Source: Muribaculum sp.
GTDB taxonomy: Bacteria; Bacteroidota; Bacteroidia; Bacteroidales; Muribaculaceae
DNA: 64,000 bases
Direction: 5' to 3'
Assembly: GCA_009775095.1 (NCBI GenBank)
Contig: VSOZ01000007.1
Location: 71,470 to 135,469, forward strand
The translations under genes and the position numbers were made by a program. Of this stretch, positions 59,370-64,000 are shown one piece after another; the stretch's first letter is position 1, and each line of letters opens with the position of its first letter. The notes under the pieces are model-generated. The model worked only from the letters and a program-made list of their open reading frames with translations, made no database searches and had not been told where the DNA came from.

Positions 59370-61199
59370 CTAAAATTTCTGCATGTCGACAAGCCGTTTG
59401 TAATAGCCGTTTTTAGCTATCAGCTCGTCATGACCTCCGGCTTCGACAATGCGTCCGTCGTGCATCACGCATATTATGTCGGCGTTCTTGATTGTCGACA
59501 GTCTGTGGGCGATGACTATGGTCGTGCGGTCCTCCATCAGACGGTCGAGAGCGCTCTGCACAAGTTTCTCGTTTTCGCTGTCAAGGGCCGATGTGGCTTC
59601 GTCAAGTATGAGTATTGGCGGATTCTTGAGAATGGCGCGTGCTATCGATATGCGCTGGCGCTGTCCGCCCGACAGGCGGCATCCGCGGTCGCCTATGTTG
59701 GTGTCGTAGCCGTTTTCCGACGCCATTATGAAGTCATGTGCGTTGGCTATCTTGGCGGCTTCTATGACTTTCTCCATCGGGGCTTCTTCAACGCCGAAGG
59801 TGATGTTGTTGAAGAATGTGTCATTGAAGAGTATGGCTTCTTGATTGACATTGCCCATGAAGCTGCGCAGGTCCTTTACCTTCATGTCTTTGACGTCTAT
59901 GCCGTCAATGGTTATGCTGCCTTTGTCGATGTCGTAGAAGCGGGGCAGCAGGTCGGCCAATGTGGATTTGCCCGAGCCGCTCTGTCCGACAATGGCTACA
60001 GTAGCACCGGCGGGTATATGCAGCGACACATTTTTAAGCACGGGCATCGTGCCGTAGGAGAATGTCACGTCGTTGTAGTCGATTGTGCCTTCGAGCTTGT
60101 CTATGCTTTTCGGCTCGACAGGATCTTTTATGGGGTTCTGTGCGTTCAGAATGCGGTCTACACGTTCCATCGAAGCAAGTCCTTTCTTTATAGAATATAC
60201 TGCTTTTGACAGCTCCTTGGCGGGATTGATGATATTATAGAAAATCACCATGTAATATATGAAAAAACCTGCCTCAAGCGAGTAATTGCCTACAAGAATG
60301 AGTGTACCGCCGAACCAGAGGACTATGGCTATGGTAAGTGTGCCGAGAAATTCGCTCATGGGGTGAGCCAATGATTGGCGGCGGGCTATGCGGTTGCTTA
60401 TCCGGTAGAATTTCTGGTTTTCGCGCTTGAAGCGGCTGCGTACTTTGTTTTCGGCGTTGAAAGCCTTGATTATGCGCAGACCTCCGAGGGTCTCTTCGAT
60501 ATTTGACATAAGCAGTCCCCATTGGTTCTGCGCTTCAAGTGACTGGCGTTTGAGTCGCTTGCCAACGCGCCCCATGACGAGTCCGGCTAACGGTAGAAGT
60601 ATTAGTACAAACACCGTAAGTTGCCATGATATGGCTATCATCATGGCAAGGCATACGATGATCATAATGGGGTTTTTGAAAAACATGTCAAGCGATGACA
60701 TGATCGAGTTCTCGATTTCGGCTACATCGCCGGTCATGCGAGCCATGACATCGCCTTTGCGCGAATCGGTAAAGAACGATATAGGCAGACTGACGATTTT
60801 ATTGTACATGTAGTTGCGTATATCGCGCACTATGCCTGAGCGCATGGGTATTATGAAATAGGAGCTGAGATATGTGGCTCCTGTTTTAAGAGCGGTCATG
60901 ATAACGAGCATGATTGCCAGTGCTGCGAGAGCACCGGAAGGCCCCCAGTCGGTAATCATGAGCTGGGTGTAGTAGTAAAAATTGTTTATGATTACATCTT
61001 TCAGTGAGACGCCTTCGCCGGTGTGCATCAAGGTGTAAGCCATCTCCTCTATGCCGAAGAGCATCCTTAGGATAGGCACGATGAATGCGAAAGAGAACAG
61101 CGTCAGAAACGCCGCCAGAATGTTGAATATTATATTAAGCGCCAGATACTTCTTGTAGGGAGGCACAAAGCGTTTGATGATCTTGAAAAAGTCGTTCAT
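59370..61199 (-). CDS. ABC exporter, MsbA-like half transporter
   Basis: 609-residue protein with an N-terminal six-helix exporter domain (about residues 15-340) fused to an ATPase domain. Walker A GQSGSGKST has its lysine at K411, the Q-loop region is NVNQEAILFNDTFFNN, the signature is LSGGQRQRISIARAIL, and Walker B LILDEATSALD. It resembles MsbA/lipid or drug exporters of Bacteroidales; it works as a homodimer. A TAACTTTG element sits at 61211-61204 on the minus strand, only 4 bp upstream of the start codon. Confidence 0.9.
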   Translation of the reverse strand: MNDFFKIIKRFVPPYKKYLALNIIFNILAAFLTLFSFAFIVPILRMLFGIEEMAYTLMHTGEGVSLKDVIINNFYYYTQLMITDWGPSGALAALAIMLVIMTALKTGATYLSSYFIIPMRSGIVRDIRNYMYNKIVSLPISFFTDSRKGDVMARMTGDVAEIENSIMSSLDMFFKNPIMIIVCLAMMIAISWQLTVFVLILLPLAGLVMGRVGKRLKRQSLEAQNQWGLLMSNIEETLGGLRIIKAFNAENKVRSRFKRENQKFYRISNRIARRQSLAHPMSEFLGTLTIAIVLWFGGTLILVGNYSLEAGFFIYYMVIFYNIINPAKELSKAVYSIKKGLASMERVDRILNAQNPIKDPVEPKSIDKLEGTIDYNDVTFSYGTMPVLKNVSLHIPAGATVAIVGQSGSGKSTLADLLPRFYDIDKGSITIDGIDVKDMKVKDLRSFMGNVNQEAILFNDTFFNNITFGVEEAPMEKVIEAAKIANAHDFIMASENGYDTNIGDRGCRLSGGQRQRISIARAILKNPPILILDEATSALDSENEKLVQSALDRLMEDRTTIVIAHRLSTIKNADIICVMHDGRIVEAGGHDELIAKNGYYKRLVDMQKF

Positions 61200-61291
61200 G
61201 TCGCAAAGTTAGTGAAAATTCATTAAGCGAGCTATAAGCCACCCTACAAATGTAATATTTATGAAATATGACATTCGTGATTAATGTGCGA

Positions 61292-62839
61292 TCATTTTGA
61301 TTCTACGTGTAGCGAATACGTGTCATCGGCGTACTCTGTAGCCGGCATGTGTACAAGCAGTATGCGGGTCGAAGCGTTTTCGTAAAACTCGACAGGATTT
61401 GCTCCGGAGGGCAGACATGTGAATACTTCATTTGCCGTCGACAGGTTCAGGCTGCCTTTTTCGATGCCGTTTTGTGAGAGCAGATATTGTAATCCCGCTT
61501 TGGCCTTCTCTGCTGAAACGGGGTGAGAGTTGTCGTTTGGAATTACGGAAATTGAAATCCATCGGGTATTGTCTTTTTGCGATGTATGTGTCACTGCGTA
61601 TTCATACATGCGGTCAAGGCGATTGTATACGCATGAGCTGCCTCCGGTCAACGACACATTTCCTTTCGTCCAGTCAAAACACATAAAATCGCGGTTGTAA
61701 ACTATGATCGTGGTTGAGTCGGTGTGAATGACCTTGTTGTTTTTATATCCTTTGAGGTAGTTGGTTATCTGTCCTTCATGATAGAAGTAAGTACTGAACT
61801 GCCGGGTCAATTTCTTGCCTTCTCCGTCGCTGTCGGTATACTTGCTGTACACTTTGTATGTGTCAGGCAACACCTTTGCGCTCCACACTATCGAATCATA
61901 TGGTTCTATAAATGACGGCATATCCAGACCTACTTTGTCATTGGCGTAGCCGTCGGTTATGCGAAACGATACAAGATCGAGCGGGGCCGCTATAGTATAA
62001 TCCTCGCCCATGAGTGTCATGGGGCGGCTTGTCGGTTTGATTTTGAACCGGTATGATTGCGACAGGTTGTTTATGTCAATTCTCACTTCATCCGAATAAG
62101 TATCGGTAATATTAATCTCTTTTATGTCGCTTACCGGAGAGTAGCCGGTAAGGGGCTCGTTGTTGCGGTAAACGATTTGGAGCGAGTTTTTAACGCCCAC
62201 AGCAAGCGGGGCCGTTATGCGGCAGTTACCGGTTTTGTCGATCGTTATCGGCTCGTATGTCGTGACGCTGCTGTTGTCTTCGGCTCCTTCGTAATATAAT
62301 GACTGCCAGTTGTCGCCATACGAAAATGTATTGGCCACGGCATATTCACCGTCAGTAATATTAAAGCCGTCATTGACAACGGTTATCTCGGTCAGCTTTT
62401 TGCGCGGTACGGTTATGTTGAGCTTCAGGGTCTTCCCCTCCTTATTGCTGTTAGATACAAAGAAATCGAGTTTCCGGTCGGGAAACGGCATGATGTATTT
62501 GTCCGGCGATATGTTGCTCATATCCACTCTGAAGTAGTAGTACCCTCCTGCCCCGGTGTCTTCACTTATCTCAAAGAATATGCGGTATATGCCGTCTTTG
62601 TCGGTGGTGCCTTTGGCTTTATGCTTTAACAGTGAGCCGGTAATGTTTCGCCACTCGTAGTCCACGCTGACCGGTATGTCGGCAAATGGAGTGCCTTCGG
62701 GTGTGCATATGCGGCCGGTTATGATTGTGCTGGTGGCGGTCGGCTCCTTGATGAAATCATCTTCTTCCTTGTCGCAGCTTGTGAGTGATGCAGTCAGCAT
62801 CAATATGCAAATCAGGTTGATAAGTGATGTGGCTTTCAT
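61292..62839 (-). CDS. Large hypothetical lipoprotein with carboxypeptidase-regulatory-like domain
   Basis: 515-residue lipoprotein (SLTSC, lipidated C22, then DKEEDD). The ATG at 62839 is the start: the 45 codons before it in the open frame overlap the upstream gene and carry no signal peptide. After the signal, TSTIITGRICTPEGTPFADIPVSVDYEW looks like a CarboxypepD_reg-like beta domain. The rest is beta-rich with several LNITVPRKKLTEITV-like strands. It may be a surface or adhesion component. It lies 29 bp after the small lipoprotein gene, likely cotranscribed. Confidence 0.7.
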   Translation of the reverse strand: MKATSLINLICILMLTASLTSCDKEEDDFIKEPTATSTIITGRICTPEGTPFADIPVSVDYEWRNITGSLLKHKAKGTTDKDGIYRIFFEISEDTGAGGYYYFRVDMSNISPDKYIMPFPDRKLDFFVSNSNKEGKTLKLNITVPRKKLTEITVVNDGFNITDGEYAVANTFSYGDNWQSLYYEGAEDNSSVTTYEPITIDKTGNCRITAPLAVGVKNSLQIVYRNNEPLTGYSPVSDIKEINITDTYSDEVRIDINNLSQSYRFKIKPTSRPMTLMGEDYTIAAPLDLVSFRITDGYANDKVGLDMPSFIEPYDSIVWSAKVLPDTYKVYSKYTDSDGEGKKLTRQFSTYFYHEGQITNYLKGYKNNKVIHTDSTTIIVYNRDFMCFDWTKGNVSLTGGSSCVYNRLDRMYEYAVTHTSQKDNTRWISISVIPNDNSHPVSAEKAKAGLQYLLSQNGIEKGSLNLSTANEVFTCLPSGANPVEFYENASTRILLVHMPATEYADDTYSLHVESK

Positions 62840-62868
62840 AATCGATGGGTTTGAGATGATGTCGTATT

Positions 62869-63336
62869 TTAGCGTCCGCCGAATGTTTCGGCTATCTGCT
62901 TCGCTACATTTTTCAGTGCGCCCCTCATGTCGGCGGAATGGCTGATGCCGAGACTTGATGATGCGCCACGACATGATGCTACTGGACGCCCCGACAGGTA
63001 ATCTATGAAATTGACGGTTATGACAGTCTCTTCATCCGTAACGTTTACCCCGTATTTGACCATCAGAAGTTTTTCCTGCTGTTGCGTCGACAGCTCGTTG
63101 ATGCGCCAGTCGCTGACAAGTTTCAATCCGGAGCCTTCGACAGCGTCAAACAATTGGATCTCATACTGCATCAGTTCGGCCGGTATGTGATATGTGTCAT
63201 TATTTATAATAGAAGCGTACGCGTATTTATTTAGATTTACATTGCTTGATACGACCGATTTTGACGTCGTGCACGAGGACAATAGGCATACAATGCCTAC
63301 AATCAAGAATGTGACAAAAACAGTGGTTTTCTTCAT
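62869..63336 (-). CDS. Hypothetical lipoprotein
   Basis: 155-residue lipoprotein: MKKTTVFVTFLIVGIVCLLSS then lipidated C22 followed by TTSKSV. The start at 63336 is preferred over an ATG three codons upstream because of the MKK signal. The mature part reads KYAYASIINNDTYHIPAELMQYEIQLFDAVEGSGLKLVSD, resembling small envelope lipoproteins with a compact alpha/beta domain; the C-terminal SADMRGALKNVAKQIAETFGG is probably helical. No known function. Confidence 0.65.
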   Translation of the reverse strand: MKKTTVFVTFLIVGIVCLLSSCTTSKSVVSSNVNLNKYAYASIINNDTYHIPAELMQYEIQLFDAVEGSGLKLVSDWRINELSTQQQEKLLMVKYGVNVTDEETVITVNFIDYLSGRPVASCRGASSSLGISHSADMRGALKNVAKQIAETFGGR

Positions 63337-63374
63337 AATTTCCATTGCTTGTTTTCTGAATTATTTGATAAAAT

Positions 63375-63407
63375 CAAAGATAGCGATAAAAATGTCATTA
63401 TCCACAA
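63375..63407 (-). promoter_or_regulatory. Promoter candidate for the lipoprotein pair
   Basis: Minus strand TATCTTTG (63382-63375) with a TTG at 63407-63405, 22-bp spacer, 38 bp upstream of the start. Confidence 0.45.
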
Positions 63408-63471
63408 AATTTTATGTTAAATCTATAATTATCTTAAGGTTTTCTGGAAATTGAACACAGAATTTTTACGG

Positions 63472-63501
63472 CAAATGTAATCAAAGATTTGCTTTTGCCA
63501 A
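63472..63501 (-). promoter_or_regulatory. Second, better-spaced minus-strand promoter candidate
   Basis: TACATTTG (63479-63472) with TTG at 63501-63499 and a 19-bp spacer. It would give a leader of about 130 nt for the lipoprotein pair. Confidence 0.5.
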
Positions 63502-63520
63502 ATACTTATAGCTATCTTTG
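63488..63520 (+). promoter_or_regulatory. Promoter for the last plus-strand gene
   Basis: TTTG at 63488-63491 and TATCTTTG at 63513-63520 with a 21-bp spacer; the start codon is at 63567. Confidence 0.6.
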
Positions 63521-63566
63521 CAGATATATCATCATGCACAATTTATAATAGAACCATATACAAGCT

Positions 63567-64000
63567 ATGAACTCAAAATACAAATTTCGATCTCTAAATA
63601 TAATATTGTATATTGCACTCGTTTTATTCACAGCGGCGTGTACAGAATCTCATGTTTCAAGTCAACTTAAACATGCTGAGAGTATTATGGAAGAGCATCC
63701 TGATTCTGCATTACATTTGATTAATGGCATAAAGATTACTCAAATGAGAAGCGATAAAGAAAAAGCGCAATATTCTTTACTGAAGTCAATGGCTTTAGAT
63801 AAAAATTATATAGACACGACCACGTTTGATGTACTACAACCGGCAATAGATTTTTATTTAAGAAATGGAAACTCGAATGAAAAGTTGCGGACATATTATT
63901 ATCAGGGGCGCATATATCAAAATAGGGGTCAGCGGATTTTCCCGGTTGGCGGAAGCTCCTCTCAACCATATTGTGTAGCCAGTCTGAACATGAAGAATCG
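63567..64000 (+). CDS. Lipoprotein with TPR-like helices, 3' end cut by window edge
   Basis: Open from the ATG at 63567 to the right edge (144 codons). Signal peptide to FTAAC (lipidated C25), then helical repeats: HAESIMEEHPDSALHLINGI, KAQYSLLKSMALDKNYID, TTFDVLQPAIDFYLRNG and KLRTYYYQGRIYQNRG. This is the start of a common Bacteroidales family of TPR lipoproteins that in several members continue into a membrane segment and DNA-binding domain. After NRG (about 63926) the sequence no longer looks family-like (QRIFPVGGSSSQPYCVASL), so an insertion or rearrangement is possible. Confidence 0.6.
   Translation, partial: MNSKYKFRSLNIILYIALVLFTAACTESHVSSQLKHAESIMEEHPDSALHLINGIKITQMRSDKEKAQYSLLKSMALDKNYIDTTTFDVLQPAIDFYLRNGNSNEKLRTYYYQGRIYQNRGQRIFPVGGSSSQPYCVASLNMKN

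Noticed and set aside
59364..60209. 281-codon plus-strand open frame
   Set aside because: Antisense to the ATPase half of the ABC exporter; shadow composition.
1..64000. tRNA, rRNA, CRISPR arrays, complete insertion sequences, replication origin
   Set aside because: Looked for on both strands by eye; no cloverleaf, regular spacer-repeat array, transposase or DnaA-box cluster was seen.

Overview
The window is a 64 kb chromosomal segment of a Bacteroidales bacterium, most likely a gut Muribaculaceae-like lineage. The order is well supported: a SusC/SusD pair, GH97 and GH2 glycosidases, GldD/GldE, BACON and DUF4302 lipoproteins, promoters of the TAnnTTTG (-7) / TTG (-33) type, and no Shine-Dalgarno-like starts. 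The family is inference. The segment is mostly stable chromosome. I found no tRNA, rRNA, CRISPR array, complete insertion sequence or prophage.

Layout. 1-3.9 kb: a glutamate/acid-stress locus (gadB cut by the left edge, glutaminase glsA, antiporter gadC). 4.0-6.2 kb: a GH97 glycosidase with its own promoter and terminator. 6.3-8.1 kb: a pyrH-frr-bcp operon on the minus strand. 8.1-18 kb: mostly housekeeping and conserved genes (TPR protein, alkaline phosphatase, GH3-family enzyme, GNAT-like protein, a membrane-anchored pseudokinase, panB, an S24/XRE repressor, trmB, mrp). 18.1-22.1 kb: an LEA-like lipoprotein, a roughly 590-bp non-coding stretch with a candidate small RNA and folded repeats, gapA, mscL and a carboxynorspermidine synthase-like gene. 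22.2-27.3 kb: one solitary 1693-residue gene that joins a DUF4062 domain, a STAND/NACHT-like NTPase and a very long helical-repeat tail. This is the strongest candidate for an undescribed (possibly defence) system. 27.3-35.1 kb: a minus-strand glycan set (sialate O-acetylesterase-like SGNH enzyme, long multidomain GH2) and a macroglobulin/plug-domain protein. 35.2-35.7 kb: a broken AAA ATPase gene next to a perfect palindrome with 23-bp arms. 35.8-41.6 kb: a complete tripartite RND efflux operon. 41.6-42.4 kb: a non-coding region with repeats and a G9 tract. 42.4-50.8 kb: an operon of susC, susD, a zinc metallopeptidase lipoprotein, a DUF4302 lipoprotein and a BACON lipoprotein. 51-54.2 kb: carB. 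54.6-63.3 kb: amtB, a tiny lipoprotein, a PPTase-gldD-gldE operon, rpiB, an MsbA-like ABC exporter and two lipoproteins. The right edge cuts another lipoprotein gene.

How the genes work together. GlsA, GadB and GadC form a glutamine-to-glutamate-to-GABA proton-consuming cycle. AmtB and CarB also handle nitrogen. The SusCD operon looks like a nutrient-uptake locus for peptides or glycoproteins rather than a classic polysaccharide locus, because it carries a peptidase-like lipoprotein and no glycoside hydrolase. The GH2/SGNH pair would act on acetylated or sialylated glycans. All functional statements rest on motif recognition by eye; no database search was run.
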